In this document: positions 18,536 to 28,112 of the stretch, piece by piece
Layout: every line of letters starts with the position of its first letter
Position numbering within the stretch: the first letter of the stretch is position 1
Assembly (NCBI RefSeq): GCF_001557535.2
Contig: NZ_CP014306.1
Location: 1,922,001 to 1,986,000, forward strand
Source: Burkholderia sp. PAMC 26561
Lineage (GTDB): Bacteria > Pseudomonadota > Gammaproteobacteria > Burkholderiales > Burkholderiaceae
Length of the DNA: 64,000 bases
Reading direction: 5' to 3'
Notes under the pieces: model-generated
Told to the model about the DNA's origin: nothing
Seen by the model: only the letters and a program-made list of their open reading frames with translations
Databases searched by the model: none
Made by a program: the position numbers and the translations under genes

Positions 18536-19330
18536 ATGTTCGACCGGCTGTCCGATACCAACCGACGCGCATTCATCGAGGGCGTCAAGACGCTCTCTCC
18601 GGCGGTTCCGGCGACGTTCTCGTGGGGCCTCGTGACCGGTATCGCGATGGCGAAGTCGGTGCTCACCGTGCCGCAAGCGCTCGGCATGTCGCTCGCAGCC
18701 TATGCCGGGTCATCGCAACTCGCCGTGCTGCCGCTGTTGGCAGCCAAGCTGCCGCTCTGGACCATCCTGTTGACCGCCGCCATGGTCAACCTGCGCTTCG
18801 TCATCTTCAGCGCGGGACTTGCGCCGCATTTCGGCTATCTGCCGCTGCGCCGCCGGCTGGTGCTCGGCTATTTCAATGGCGACATCATCTATTTGATGTT
18901 CTCGAAGCGCAATTTCCCGGTCGGCTATCAGCCCGGCAAGGAGGCGTTCTTCTGGGGGCTGGCCGCGACGAGCTGGTCGTCGTGGCAGGTTTCATCGATC
19001 GTGGGGATTCTGCTTGCGAGCGTTTTCCCGGATAACTGGGGACTCGAGCTTGCCGGTACGCTCGCGCTCGTTCCGCTGATCGTGTCCGCGATCGCCACGC
19101 GCTCCACACTTGCGGCCGTGGGCGTGGCGAGCGTCGTTGCGCTGATCACGCTGGACCTGCCTTATCGGTTGTCGTTGCCGCTGGCGGTCGTCGCGGCGTT
19201 GCTGGCCGGGACGTTCGTGGATCTGATGGCGGAGAAGTTGGGCGTGCGCGCCGCGCCGAAAGATCCGGCCGTTGAACCGCCCCGTGCCAAACTCGATGCC
19301 CCCGCCAAAAATACCCGGAGCGCCCGGTGA
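18536..19330 (+). CDS. azlC: AzlC-family branched-chain amino acid exporter subunit
   Basis: Large subunit of the AzlCD (BrnFE-type) inner-membrane exporter for branched-chain amino acids. 264 residues with about seven hydrophobic segments. Typical motifs are ATFSWGLVTGIAMAKS, the small-residue helix SLAAYAGSSQLAVLPLLAA, and NLRFVIFSAGLAPHF. The last 30 residues are hydrophilic. The stop overlaps the azlD start (GTGA), so the two subunits are translationally coupled. Its position divergent from ilvE fits a role in relieving branched-chain amino acid excess. Confidence 0.92.
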   Translation: MFDRLSDTNRRAFIEGVKTLSPAVPATFSWGLVTGIAMAKSVLTVPQALGMSLAAYAGSSQLAVLPLLAAKLPLWTILLTAAMVNLRFVIFSAGLAPHFGYLPLRRRLVLGYFNGDIIYLMFSKRNFPVGYQPGKEAFFWGLAATSWSSWQVSSIVGILLASVFPDNWGLELAGTLALVPLIVSAIATRSTLAAVGVASVVALITLDLPYRLSLPLAVVAALLAGTFVDLMAEKLGVRAAPKDPAVEPPRAKLDAPAKNTRSAR

Positions 19331-19650
19331 CCGCCGCCCAGATTTGGCTTGCCATTGCCGGCATGGCGCTGATCACGGGCCTGACGCGCGCACTGTTCCT
19401 GATCGGCGGCGAACGCATGATCTTGCCCGAGCGGGTACAGCGCGCCTTGCGTTATGCACCGGCTGCGGCGCTCGTCGCGGTCGTCGTGCCCGATTTGCTG
19501 AGCACGCCGGATGGACTGTCCATCGCGTTTTCGAACCACGCGCTGTATGCGTCGCTCTGCGGCCTTGCCTGGTTTTTGTGGCGGCGGAGCATGCTCGGGA
19601 CGATCGTCGTGGGCATGATCGTGTTCACCGGATTGCGGCTCTTCGCCTGA
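19327..19650 (+). CDS. azlD: AzlD-family exporter small subunit
   Basis: Small membrane subunit of the AzlCD exporter. 107 residues with four hydrophobic segments; the motif LPERVQRALRYAPAAALVAVV is typical. The start is the GTG at 19327, which shares bases with the azlC TGA stop. AzlC and AzlD homologues normally act together, so this pair should be complete. Confidence 0.9.
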   Translation: MTAAQIWLAIAGMALITGLTRALFLIGGERMILPERVQRALRYAPAAALVAVVVPDLLSTPDGLSIAFSNHALYASLCGLAWFLWRRSMLGTIVVGMIVFTGLRLFA

Positions 19651-20056
19651 TTTCATGCTGCGCCGCACCATGATGTGCAAGGCATTGTGAGCAATCCCGA
19701 ATCCCGGGGATTTGCGTTTGCAGCGTTGGCGGGCGGTGGGTATCGGTTAAAATGGCGATCTTGCTGTCGTGTCCAATGAGGTCGATCGTGTATCCGGCAG
19801 TCACCGCACAAGCGCTTCAATCGCTCCAGTCGCTTCAGTCTCCGCTGTCACGCCCAGCCGTTTCGACGCATCGGTCTGCGGCGCGATCCGCTTTGTCGTC
19901 TGCATCGGGACTGCATCGTTCGCCCAACCGCAAGCACACCGCTTCCGCTTCAATTTCCCCGTAGCACTCTCTCGCGAGCCGCAGGCCTTTGGTTCCGGCC
20001 TGTGATTTCCAATCGCCCGAACCGCTTTCCAATCACCCGCTCACACGCTGACTCCC
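19651..20056 (+). promoter_or_regulatory. Upstream region of pgk
   Basis: 406 bp without a convincing gene. A TTGGCG (19726-19731) and TAAAAT (19748-19753) pair with 16-bp spacing is the best promoter candidate, leaving a leader of about 300 nt. The leader contains a short imperfect run of CGCTTCAGTC-like repeats (about 19813-19842). No known riboswitch fold was recognised. Confidence 0.4.
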
Positions 20057-21247
20057 ATGACGAAAGTACTGCGTTTCACCGATCTGATCGCCGAAGGCAA
20101 AGTGTCCGGCAAACGTGTTTTCATCCGTGCCGATCTCAATGTGCCGCAGGACGATCAGGGCAACATCACTGAAGACACGCGCGTGCGCGCATCGGTGCCG
20201 GCCATTCAGCAGGCGCTTGCCGCGGGCGCGGCCGTCATGGTCACGTCCCACCTTGGCCGTCCGACCGAAGGCCAGTTCAAGCCCGAGGATTCGCTCGCAC
20301 CGGTGGCCAGGCGTCTTGGTGAATTGCTCGGCCGCGACGTGCCGCTGGTGGCCGATTGGGTCGATGGTGTCCAGGTCCAGCCGGGTCAGGTCGTGCTGCT
20401 CGAGAACTGCCGCTGCAACAAGGGTGAGAAGAAGAACGACGACGCGCTGTCACAGAAGCTCGCCAAACTTTGCGATATCTACGTGAACGACGCATTCGGC
20501 ACGGCGCACCGGGCTGAAGCGACCACGCACGGAATTGCGAAATACGCGCCCGTGGCGTGCGCGGGTCCGCTGCTCGCGGCTGAACTCGACGCATTGGGCA
20601 AGGCGCTCGGCGAGCCGAAGCGTCCGCTGGTCGCGATCGTGGCGGGATCGAAGGTATCGACGAAACTCACCATCCTCAAGTCGCTGGCCGAGAAAGTGGA
20701 CCAGTTGATCGTGGGCGGCGGCATTGCCAACACGTTCATGCTGGCTTCCGGCCTGAATATCGGCAAGTCGCTGGCGGAAAAGGATCTCGTCGATGAAGCC
20801 AGGACCATCATCAGCGAAGCGCGTGCGCGAGGGGCATCGGTGCCCATTCCTAGCGACGTCGTGACCGCGAAGGAATTCGCCGCGACCGCGAAGGCCGAAA
20901 CGAAGGCCGTCGACCAGGTCCAGGACGACGACCTGATCCTCGATATCGGTCCGGACACCGCCAAGGCGCTCGCCGCGCAACTGGAAAAGGCCGGCACGAT
21001 CGTATGGAACGGTCCGGTCGGCGTGTTCGAATTCGACCAGTTCGGCAACGGCACGAAGACGTTGGCGGACGCCATCGCGAACTCGTCGGCGTTCTCGATT
21101 GCAGGCGGCGGCGACACGCTCGCGGCCATCCAGAAATACGGCATCCACGACAAGATTTCCTACATCTCGACGGGCGGCGGCGCGTTCCTCGAGTTCCTGG
21201 AAGGCAAGACGTTGCCGGCGGTAGAAGTGCTCGAATCGCGGGCCTGA
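20057..21247 (+). CDS. pgk: Phosphoglycerate kinase
   Basis: Glycolytic and gluconeogenic enzyme: 1,3-bisphosphoglycerate + ADP gives 3-phosphoglycerate + ATP, cytoplasmic. 396 residues. The N-terminal domain has [12 protein letters not shown] and TSHLGRP; the hinge and nucleotide-binding domain have [28 protein letters not shown] and [10 protein letters not shown]. The ATG lies behind a weak ribosome site. The stop is only 4 bp before an in-frame ORF that leads into pyruvate kinase, so pgk and pyk are probably one transcript. Confidence 0.97.
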   Translation: MTKVLRFTDLIAEGKVSGKRVFIRADLNVPQDDQGNITEDTRVRASVPAIQQALAAGAAVMVTSHLGRPTEGQFKPEDSLAPVARRLGELLGRDVPLVADWVDGVQVQPGQVVLLENCRCNKGEKKNDDALSQKLAKLCDIYVNDAFGTAHRAEATTHGIAKYAPVACAGPLLAAELDALGKALGEPKRPLVAIVAGSKVSTKLTILKSLAEKVDQLIVGGGIANTFMLASGLNIGKSLAEKDLVDEARTIISEARARGASVPIPSDVVTAKEFAATAKAETKAVDQVQDDDLILDIGPDTAKALAAQLEKAGTIVWNGPVGVFEFDQFGNGTKTLADAIANSSAFSIAGGGDTLAAIQKYGIHDKISYISTGGGAFLEFLEGKTLPAVEVLESRA

Positions 21248-21707
21248 TCTCATGACAAAAGCCACGTCGGAGTCGGATAACGAGCGGTCTGTATTGGCCG
21301 TGGAAGAGCTGGCGGAGAAGATGGTCGAGGACGTGGAGGGCAGCGTGGGCGAAGAAGCGCGCCATGCCCGCGCGGTCGAGGCGGTTGCTACGTCTACTGC
21401 GTCCACGCCGGACGCGCTTTCATCTGCAGCCGAAAGCGATCAAGGCATTGAAGACGACGCAAAGCCGAAGCGCCCGGCCCGCGTTCCCGCCCGGCGTAGC
21501 GGCAAGTTGAAGAAGGAAACGGCGGTCATGATCGGCGGCGCGAGTGCAGCGTCGCTGATACCTGGCCCCGGAGCGTTATCGAACAGCCATCACAAAGCGA
21601 CGCCGGCACGATCCGGCGCGCGTCCGCAGGCGGAGACAACTGAATCCCCGTCAGCACACCGTACTCGCAGCGCTGTTTCAGGCGATACCACCCAGACGAG
21701 GAATTCC
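21248..21707 (+). other. In-frame open stretch between pgk and pyk
   Basis: 460 bp with no stop in the pyk frame. Translated from the ATG at 21252 it gives a charged, Ala/Ser/Lys-rich sequence with one short hydrophobic patch (TAVMIGGASAASLIPGPGAL, about residues 89-108). No strong ribosome site precedes 21252. It may be coding (an N-terminal extension of pyruvate kinase) or a leader. Confidence 0.45.
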
Positions 21708-23144
21708 ATGCATCGCGCTACAAAGATTGTCGCCACCATCGGCCCGGCTTCCAGCTCCCCTGAGATCCTGTTGCAAATGATCCAGGCCGGTCTCGACGTG
21801 GTTCGTTTCAACTTTTCCCACGGCACCGCCGACGACCATCGTCAGCGTGCGCAATACGTTCGCGACGCCGCCAAGCAATGCGGCCGCGAGGTTGCGCTGA
21901 TGGCCGACCTGCAGGGCCCGAAGATCCGCGTGGGCAAGTTCGAGAATGGCAAGGTCACGTTGATTGCCGGCAACCCGTTCATTCTCGATGCACGCTGTGA
22001 ACTCGGCAACGACGAACGCGTCGGCCTCGACTATCCGGATCTGCCGCGCGACCTGCGCAGCGGCGACGTGCTGTTGCTCAACGACGGCCTGATCGTGCTC
22101 GACGTGGTGCGCGTGATTGGTGAAGAGATTCACACGACCGTGAAAGTGGGCGGTGATCTCTCCAACAACAAGGGCATCAACCGGCAGGGCGGCGGGCTGA
22201 CCGCGCCGGCGCTGACCGAGAAGGACATGGAGGACATCAAGACGGCCATGTCGCTCGGCGCCGATTTCGTAGCGGTATCGTTTCCGAAGAACGCCACGGA
22301 CATGGAAATGGCGCGGCAACTCGCGAACATTGCGGGCGCGCCTTACGGCATCAAGCCGAAGATGATTGCGAAGATCGAGCGTGCGGAAGCCATTCCGGCG
22401 CTGCAGGGCATTCTCGATGCTTCCGACGGCATCATGGTTGCCCGTGGCGATCTGGCTGTGGAAGTGGGCAACGCGGCGGTTCCGGCATTGCAGAAACGCA
22501 TGATCCGGATGGCGCGTGAGTCGAACAAGTTCGTGATCACCGCCACGCAGATGATGGAATCGATGATCCACGCGCCGGTTCCGACGCGCGCGGAGGTATC
22601 GGACGTGGCGAATGCCGTGCTGGATGGGACGGACGCCGTGATGTTGTCGGCTGAGACGGCGGCGGGGAAATATCCGGTGACGACCATCGAGACGATGGCG
22701 GCGATTTGCCTTGAGGCCGAGAAATCGGAGCAGAGCGAACTGGACAAGGATTTCCTGGACCGGACGTTCACGCGTATCGACCAGTCGATTGCGATGGGTG
22801 CGTTGTTCACGGCGTATCACCTTGGGGCGAAGGCGATTGTTGCGTTGACGGAGTCGGGCGCGACGGCGCTGTGGATGTCGCGGCATTGGTCGCATGTGCC
22901 GATTTTTGCCTTGACGCCGCGGATTGGTAGTGAGCGCACTATGGCGCTTTATCGGAATGTTACTTCGTTGCACCTGGATACGAACACCGATCGCGATGTT
23001 GCGCTTCAGCAGGCGCTTGAGGTTGTTGTTTCGAAGGGGTACGCGGCGCGTGGGGATATGGTGGTGTTGACTGTCGGGGAGCCGATGGGGCAAGCCGGTG
23101 GGACTAACGCGATGAAGATTGTGAGGGTGGGGGATCCGTTTTAA
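21708..23144 (+). CDS. pyk: Pyruvate kinase
   Basis: Final step of glycolysis: phosphoenolpyruvate + ADP gives pyruvate + ATP. From the ATG at 21708 the product has 478 residues, the normal bacterial length, starting MHRATKIVATIGPASSSPE. Visible motifs are RFNFSHG, the ADLQGPKIRVGKF substrate loop, the active-site KIERAEAIPALQGI, the DGIMVARGDLAVEVG loop and ITATQMMESMI. This start has a GAGGA site 6 nt upstream. The same frame is open for a further 152 codons to an ATG at 21252, 4 bp after pgk; that stretch is charged, Ala-rich and GC3-rich, so an extended form cannot be excluded. A long palindromic repeat follows the stop by 55 bp. Confidence 0.93.
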   Translation: MHRATKIVATIGPASSSPEILLQMIQAGLDVVRFNFSHGTADDHRQRAQYVRDAAKQCGREVALMADLQGPKIRVGKFENGKVTLIAGNPFILDARCELGNDERVGLDYPDLPRDLRSGDVLLLNDGLIVLDVVRVIGEEIHTTVKVGGDLSNNKGINRQGGGLTAPALTEKDMEDIKTAMSLGADFVAVSFPKNATDMEMARQLANIAGAPYGIKPKMIAKIERAEAIPALQGILDASDGIMVARGDLAVEVGNAAVPALQKRMIRMARESNKFVITATQMMESMIHAPVPTRAEVSDVANAVLDGTDAVMLSAETAAGKYPVTTIETMAAICLEAEKSEQSELDKDFLDRTFTRIDQSIAMGALFTAYHLGAKAIVALTESGATALWMSRHWSHVPIFALTPRIGSERTMALYRNVTSLHLDTNTDRDVALQQALEVVVSKGYAARGDMVVLTVGEPMGQAGGTNAMKIVRVGDPF

Positions 23145-23199
23145 GGGCGCTGGCGCTTGGGGGAGGGGTTTGGGTTCTTAGTGGTTGGGGGTATTTGCT

Positions 23200-23911
23200 G
23201 GGTTGCTGCTCTTTAGGCTACCGCGGGTTAAGTTCTAGCTGATCTCTTTAGCACTATTAGCCACTGTGCGTGGCGGCACTTCATTTCTTTGTCCAACGGC
23301 GACAAAGAAACGAAGCAAAGAAAACGCCTCCCAACCGCTAATTCTTAAGTGTCCCGAGCGTGCAGTGACAACTGTTTGGTACTTCACAAGAACGCTCGAC
23401 GCCGCAATCAAGAACACTTGAAACCCTCCCCCTCCGTCAACGGCAACCCACACGCTTCGCCACCAGTGTGGGAATCCGCTAATTAGGCCTCCGCGCTGCG
23501 CGCGCTCTTGCCCAAACGCAAGGGGCGGCTGTACTGGTGAAGAAGTGTCAGGCAAGCGAAGATGTTGTAGACCCGTTACGGGCTCGCAATGGGCTCCGCC
23601 GTTGCTATGGGTTGCGCAGGTTTCCGTATTGACTGCCACAGTTACTGGTGGCGAAGCGTGTGGGTATCTGTGTTCGGAGGGGGAGGGGTTCAAGTGTTCT
23701 GAATTCCGGCGTCGAGCGTTCTTCTGAAGAACCAAACAGTTGTACGTGCACGCTCGGGACACTTAAGAACTAGCGGTTGAGAGGCGTTTTCTTTGCTTCG
23801 TTTCTTTGTCGCCGTTGGACAAAGAAATGAAGTCCCGCCACGGACAGTGGCTAATAGTGCGAAAAAGATCAGCCAAAACAAAACGCGCGAAAGCCTGAAG
23901 AGCAGCAACCC
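23200..23911. repeat. 712-bp near-perfect palindromic repeat element
   Basis: Two 268-nt inverted arms (23200-23467 and 23644-23911) flank a 176-nt centre. Position i pairs with 47111-i along the arms with no net indel: for example GGGTTGCTGCT at 23200 with AGCAGCAACCC ending at 23911, CACTATTAGCC near 23252 with its complement near 23849, and ACCCACACGCTTCGCCACCAGT-type ends at 23446-23467 and 23644-23665. Each arm contains a smaller hairpin, TTTCTTTGTC-N7-GACAAAGAAA (23284-23310 and 23801-23827). It carries no convincing gene. It fills most of the pyk-fba spacer and looks like a non-autonomous dispersed repeat, though copy number cannot be seen here. Confidence 0.9.
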
Positions 23912-24128
23912 GACATAGACCCTGCCCCCGCACCTCTGAACTCCCTCTCTAGTAACCCGCGTGCCCCCCGTAAAAACCTAATCAAAAAGCGCCATTCCGT
24001 ACGCAATCGCGTCAGGGCGCCCTGTGCCCGAAGCTAAAATCCCGCCCAACCGCCGCAAGCAGAAGGAAAGCCTGCCGCAGGCAAATAAATCAAGACAGAA
24101 AAACTAGTTTCATCTCAAGGAGTTAGCA

Positions 24129-25193
24129 ATGCCTCTCGTTTCAATGCGACAACTACTCGATCACGCCGCCGACCACGGCTACGCGCTTCCAGCATTCAAT
24201 GTGAACAACCTGGAGCAAGTCCAGGCCATCATGGCCGCCGCCGACGAAGTCAACGCGCCGGTCATCATGCAAGCATCCGCAGGTGCACGAAAATACGTCG
24301 GCGAAGCGTTCCTGCGCCACCTGATCGAAGCGGCGGTCGAATCCTATCCGCATATCCCCGTCGTCATGCACCAGGACCACGGCCAGTCGCCGGCAGTCTG
24401 CATGGCCGCCATCCGCAGCGGTTTCACCAGCGTGATGATGGACGGCTCACTCGAAGCCGACGGCAAAAGCGTCGCATCGTATGAATACAACGTCGATGTG
24501 TCGCGCAAAGTGGTCGAGGCGGCGCATTCCATCGGCGTGACGGTGGAAGCTGAGCTCGGCGTGCTCGGCTCGCTCGAAACCATGAAGGGCGACAAGGAAG
24601 ACGGCCACGGCGCCGAAGGCACCATGACGCGCGAGCAACTGCTGACCGACGTGGAACAAGCGGCCGACTTCGTCAAGCAAACGCAGTGCGATGCGCTCGC
24701 AATCGCCATCGGCACGTCGCATGGCGCGTACAAGTTCACCAAGAAGCCGACCGGCGATATCCTCGCCATCGAACGGATCAGGGAAATCCATCAGCGCATC
24801 CCGAACACGCATCTGGTGATGCACGGGTCGTCATCGGTGCCGCAGGACCTGCTGGCCGAAATCCGCGAGTTCGGCGGCGACATGAAGGAAACCTACGGCG
24901 TGCCGGTCGAGGAAATCCAGGAAGGGATTCGTCACGGCGTGAGGAAGGTGAATATCGATACCGACTTGCGTCTCGCCATCACAGGCGCGATCCGCCGCTA
25001 TTTCGGCGAGAATCCGTCGAAATTCGATCCACGCGATTACCTGAAGCCGGCGCGCGAAGCCGCGAAGAAAATCTGCCTCGAACGCTACGTGCAATTCGGC
25101 TGCGAAGGCCAGGCAGGCAAGATCAAACCAATTCCGCTCGATAAAATCGCCGAAAAGTACAAGTCCGGCGAACTGGCTCAGATCGTGAAGTGA
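24129..25193 (+). CDS. fba: Fructose-bisphosphate aldolase, class II
   Basis: Zinc-dependent aldolase that interconverts fructose-1,6-bisphosphate with dihydroxyacetone phosphate and glyceraldehyde-3-phosphate. 354 residues; of the class IIB / CbbA-type length. The start is [24 protein letters not shown]; the metal and catalytic region is [11 protein letters not shown], and later motifs are [36 protein letters not shown] and [17 protein letters not shown] lies 8 nt before the ATG. With pgk and pyk upstream it completes a lower-glycolysis cluster, though the palindrome separates it from pyk. Confidence 0.97.
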   Translation: MPLVSMRQLLDHAADHGYALPAFNVNNLEQVQAIMAAADEVNAPVIMQASAGARKYVGEAFLRHLIEAAVESYPHIPVVMHQDHGQSPAVCMAAIRSGFTSVMMDGSLEADGKSVASYEYNVDVSRKVVEAAHSIGVTVEAELGVLGSLETMKGDKEDGHGAEGTMTREQLLTDVEQAADFVKQTQCDALAIAIGTSHGAYKFTKKPTGDILAIERIREIHQRIPNTHLVMHGSSSVPQDLLAEIREFGGDMKETYGVPVEEIQEGIRHGVRKVNIDTDLRLAITGAIRRYFGENPSKFDPRDYLKPAREAAKKICLERYVQFGCEGQAGKIKPIPLDKIAEKYKSGELAQIVK

Positions 25194-25296
25194 AAGCGAA
25201 GTAAGCAAGGTTTACGGCGGTTCGTCCCGAGTAAATTCGAGACAACCGCCGGACGCGTTTACAATGACGCTGAATCGGCCACGAACAGAATCAATA

Positions 25297-25343
25297 CAAC
25301 CCGCCGTTCCCGCAATTCCCGGGGAACGGCGTGTTGGTTTTTT
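25297..25343 (+). terminator. Intrinsic terminator between fba and purC
   Basis: A 15-bp stem with one mismatch (25297-25311 with 25322-25336), followed by TTTTTT. A second hairpin without a T run (GGCGGTT/AACCGCC, about 25213-25249) precedes it. Confidence 0.8.
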
Positions 25344-25403
25344 CGTTTGTCTCCTGATCATTCTTTCCTAGCCCGACGTTGCAGCACTTTTCCGGTAGAT
25401 GAC

Positions 25404-26306
25404 ATGTCCACCCAACATTCCCCGCTGTACGAATCCACGCTGAAATCGGTGCCCCTGCTCGGGCGCGGCAAGGTCCGCGACAATTACGCTGTCGGCACCG
25501 ACAAGCTCCTGATCGTGACGACCGACCGGCTGTCCGCGTTCGACGTGATCATGGGCGAGCCGATCCCGAACAAGGGCCGCGTGCTGAATCAAATGGCCGA
25601 TTTCTGGTTCGAGAAACTCAAGCACATCGTGCCGAACCACAATACGGGCATCGATCCGGCGACCGTCGTTTCCGCCGACGAAGCGCCGCAAGTCGCCGGC
25701 CGCGCGGTCGTGGTCAAGCGCCTCGAGCCGATTTTGGTGGAAGCGGTGGTGCGCGGTTACCTGGCCGGCAGCGGCTGGAAGGACTATCAGGCGACGGGTT
25801 CGGTATGCGGCGTGGAATTGCCGCCGGGCCTGCAGAACGCTGAAAAGCTGCCCGAGCCGATTTTCACGCCGGCAGCGAAGGCCGAAATGGGCCATCACGA
25901 CGAAAACATCACATACGACGACATGGAACGCCGTATCGGCACGGAACTGTCGGCGACCATTCGTGATATTTCCATCAAGCTGTACAAGGAAGCGGCCGAA
26001 TACGCGGCGACGCGCGGGATCATCATCGCGGATACGAAGTTCGAATTCGGGCTCGACAACCGCGGCGAACTGTTCCTGATGGACGAAGTGCTGACGGCGG
26101 ACTCGTCGCGCTTCTGGCCGGCGGACGGTTACCAGGTGGGTACGAACCCGCCATCGTTCGATAAACAATTCGTGCGCGACTGGCTCGAAACGCAATCGTG
26201 GGGCAAGACGCCGCCGGCGCCGAAACTGCCTGACGATGTCATCGCGAAGACAGCCGAAAAGTATGAAGAGGCGTTGCAGCGCCTGACCGGCCAGTCGCTG
26301 GCGTAA
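25404..26306 (+). CDS. purC: SAICAR synthetase
   Basis: Phosphoribosylaminoimidazole-succinocarboxamide synthase; joins CAIR and aspartate using ATP in de novo purine synthesis. 300 residues, the longer proteobacterial/fungal form. Motifs are [53 protein letters not shown] and [16 protein letters not shown] start at [11 protein letters not shown] (25404); an in-frame TTG at 25347 would add 19 residues of leader. It leads a purCEK cluster. Confidence 0.96.
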   Translation: MSTQHSPLYESTLKSVPLLGRGKVRDNYAVGTDKLLIVTTDRLSAFDVIMGEPIPNKGRVLNQMADFWFEKLKHIVPNHNTGIDPATVVSADEAPQVAGRAVVVKRLEPILVEAVVRGYLAGSGWKDYQATGSVCGVELPPGLQNAEKLPEPIFTPAAKAEMGHHDENITYDDMERRIGTELSATIRDISIKLYKEAAEYAATRGIIIADTKFEFGLDNRGELFLMDEVLTADSSRFWPADGYQVGTNPPSFDKQFVRDWLETQSWGKTPPAPKLPDDVIAKTAEKYEEALQRLTGQSLA

Positions 26307-26359
26307 AGTCACGCTTCTCGCCTCGAACGAACAGACCCAAACCACAGGAAAGCAGCACG

Positions 26360-26875
26360 ATGAGCGAAGTCCAGGCCCACACGCATGACGCACCGTTGAT
26401 CGGGGTGTTGATGGGTTCCAGTTCCGACTGGGACGTGATGAAAAATGCCGTCGCGATCCTGCAGGACTTCGGCGTGCCGTACGAGGCCAAGGTCGTGTCA
26501 GCGCATCGCATGCCCGACGAGATGTTCGTCTACGCTGAAAGCGCACGTTCGCGCGGACTGGCGGCGATCATCGCAGGGGCAGGCGGCGCGGCGCATTTGC
26601 CGGGCATGCTCGCCGCTAAAACCACGGTGCCGGTGCTGGGCGTGCCGGTATCGAGCAAATACCTGAAGGGCGTCGATTCGCTGCATTCGATCGTCCAGAT
26701 GCCCAAGGGCGTGCCGGTCGCGACGTTTGCCATCGGCGAGGCGGGGGCGGCGAACGCCGCGTTGTTCGCGGTATCCATTCTTGCTGTGACGCAGAGCGCC
26801 TATGCCGACAAACTCGCCGCTTTCCGCGCCCGCCAGAACGACGCAGCGCATGCAATGGTCCTCCCGCCGCTCTAA
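26360..26875 (+). CDS. purE: N5-carboxyaminoimidazole ribonucleotide mutase
   Basis: Converts N5-CAIR made by PurK into CAIR, the substrate of PurC. 171 residues. The core motifs are [13 protein letters not shown], the SAHRMPDEM active-site segment, [13 protein letters not shown], and [23 protein letters not shown]. It lies 53 bp after purC and 44 bp before purK with no terminator between, so the three form one operon. Confidence 0.97.
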   Translation: MSEVQAHTHDAPLIGVLMGSSSDWDVMKNAVAILQDFGVPYEAKVVSAHRMPDEMFVYAESARSRGLAAIIAGAGGAAHLPGMLAAKTTVPVLGVPVSSKYLKGVDSLHSIVQMPKGVPVATFAIGEAGAANAALFAVSILAVTQSAYADKLAAFRARQNDAAHAMVLPPL

Positions 26876-26919
26876 ATCCAGCAGCTTCAGTAACACTTCC
26901 GGCTGACCGACCCCACACG

Positions 26920-28107
26920 ATGAACGCACACACCCAACCCAGTTCTCCCATCCAGCCGGGCGCATGGCTCGGCATGGTCGGCGGCGGCCAGCTCGGCCGC
27001 ATGTTCTGTTTCGCTGCGCAATCCATGGGCTATCGCGTGGCGGTCCTCGATCCGGACGAAACGAGCCCGGCTGGTTCCGTCGCCGATAAACACATCCGCG
27101 CCGCCTACGACGACGAAACCGCGCTCACCGAACTCGCGCGCTTGTGTGCGGCGGTATCGACGGAATTCGAGAACGTGCCGTCCGCCAGTCTCGATTTCCT
27201 CGCCAAGACCACGTTTGTCAGCCCGGCCGGACGGTGCGTGGCGATCGCCCAGGATCGCGTGGCGGAGAAGCGGTTTATCGCAACCGCGGGCGTGCCGGTG
27301 GCACCGCATGTGGTGATCGAGTCGCCGGAAGCGCTCGCGGCCCTGAGCGATGAACAGATCGCCGCCGTCTTGCCCGGGATCCTGAAAACGGCGCGCCTCG
27401 GTTACGACGGCAAGGGCCAGACGAGCGTGCGCAACGTCGACGAAGTCCGCACCGCATATGGATCGCTTGCCGGCGTGCCCTGCGTGCTCGAAAAACGCAT
27501 GCCGCTGAAATTCGAAGTGTCGGTACTGATCGCGCGCGCGGGCGATGGCAAATCTGCCGTTTTCCCGCTCGCGCAGAACCAGCACGTTGGCGGAATCCTG
27601 GCGAAGACCGTCGTGCCGGCGCCGGATGCAACCGATGCGCTCGTGGCCCAGGCGCAGGACGCCGCGCTGACGATTGCCGCGAAGCTGGATTACGTCGGCG
27701 TGTTGTGCGTGGAGTTTTTCATTCTCGAAGACGGGTCGCTGATCGCCAATGAAATGGCGCCGCGTCCACACAATTCGGGGCATTACACGGTGGACGCCTG
27801 CGCGACCAGCCAGTTCGAGCAACAAGTACGCGCGATGACCGGCATGCCGCTCGGCGATACGCGCCAGCATTCGCCGGCCGCCATGCTGAACATTCTCGGC
27901 GACGTCTGGTTCGATGGCGCCAAGGCCCACATCCCGCCGTGGCACGAGGTCATCGCCATGCCGACGGCGCGTTTGCATCTGTATGGCAAGGAAGAAGCGC
28001 GTCCGGGCCGCAAGATGGGCCACGTGAATTTCACGGCGACGACGCTGGAAGAAGTGCGTGCGGCGGCGCGCGACTGCGCCCGCCTGCTGCACATCGCGCT
28101 GGACTGA
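26920..28107 (+). CDS. purK: N5-carboxyaminoimidazole ribonucleotide synthase
   Basis: ATP-grasp enzyme that carboxylates AIR with bicarbonate to N5-CAIR, feeding PurE. 395 residues. The N-terminal pre-ATP-grasp domain starts at [14 protein letters not shown]; the ATP-grasp part has [28 protein letters not shown] and [19 protein letters not shown] short linker of 5 bp separates it from the Sua5/TsaC gene, so that gene is very likely in the same transcript. Confidence 0.97.
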   Translation: MNAHTQPSSPIQPGAWLGMVGGGQLGRMFCFAAQSMGYRVAVLDPDETSPAGSVADKHIRAAYDDETALTELARLCAAVSTEFENVPSASLDFLAKTTFVSPAGRCVAIAQDRVAEKRFIATAGVPVAPHVVIESPEALAALSDEQIAAVLPGILKTARLGYDGKGQTSVRNVDEVRTAYGSLAGVPCVLEKRMPLKFEVSVLIARAGDGKSAVFPLAQNQHVGGILAKTVVPAPDATDALVAQAQDAALTIAAKLDYVGVLCVEFFILEDGSLIANEMAPRPHNSGHYTVDACATSQFEQQVRAMTGMPLGDTRQHSPAAMLNILGDVWFDGAKAHIPPWHEVIAMPTARLHLYGKEEARPGRKMGHVNFTATTLEEVRAAARDCARLLHIALD

Positions 28108-28112
28108 CGAGA

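Noticed and set aside
19752..19964. 70-residue plus-strand ORF upstream of pgk
   Set aside because: Ser/Ala/Gln low complexity without ribosome site; best explained as leader sequence.
23235..23762. 175-residue minus-strand ORF in the pyk-fba spacer
   Set aside because: It lies across the palindrome and reads the inverted arm; composition is not gene-like.
25194..25403. 6S RNA or riboswitch in the fba-purC spacer
   Set aside because: Only two simple hairpins are seen; there is no long central-bubble structure or purine-riboswitch core.
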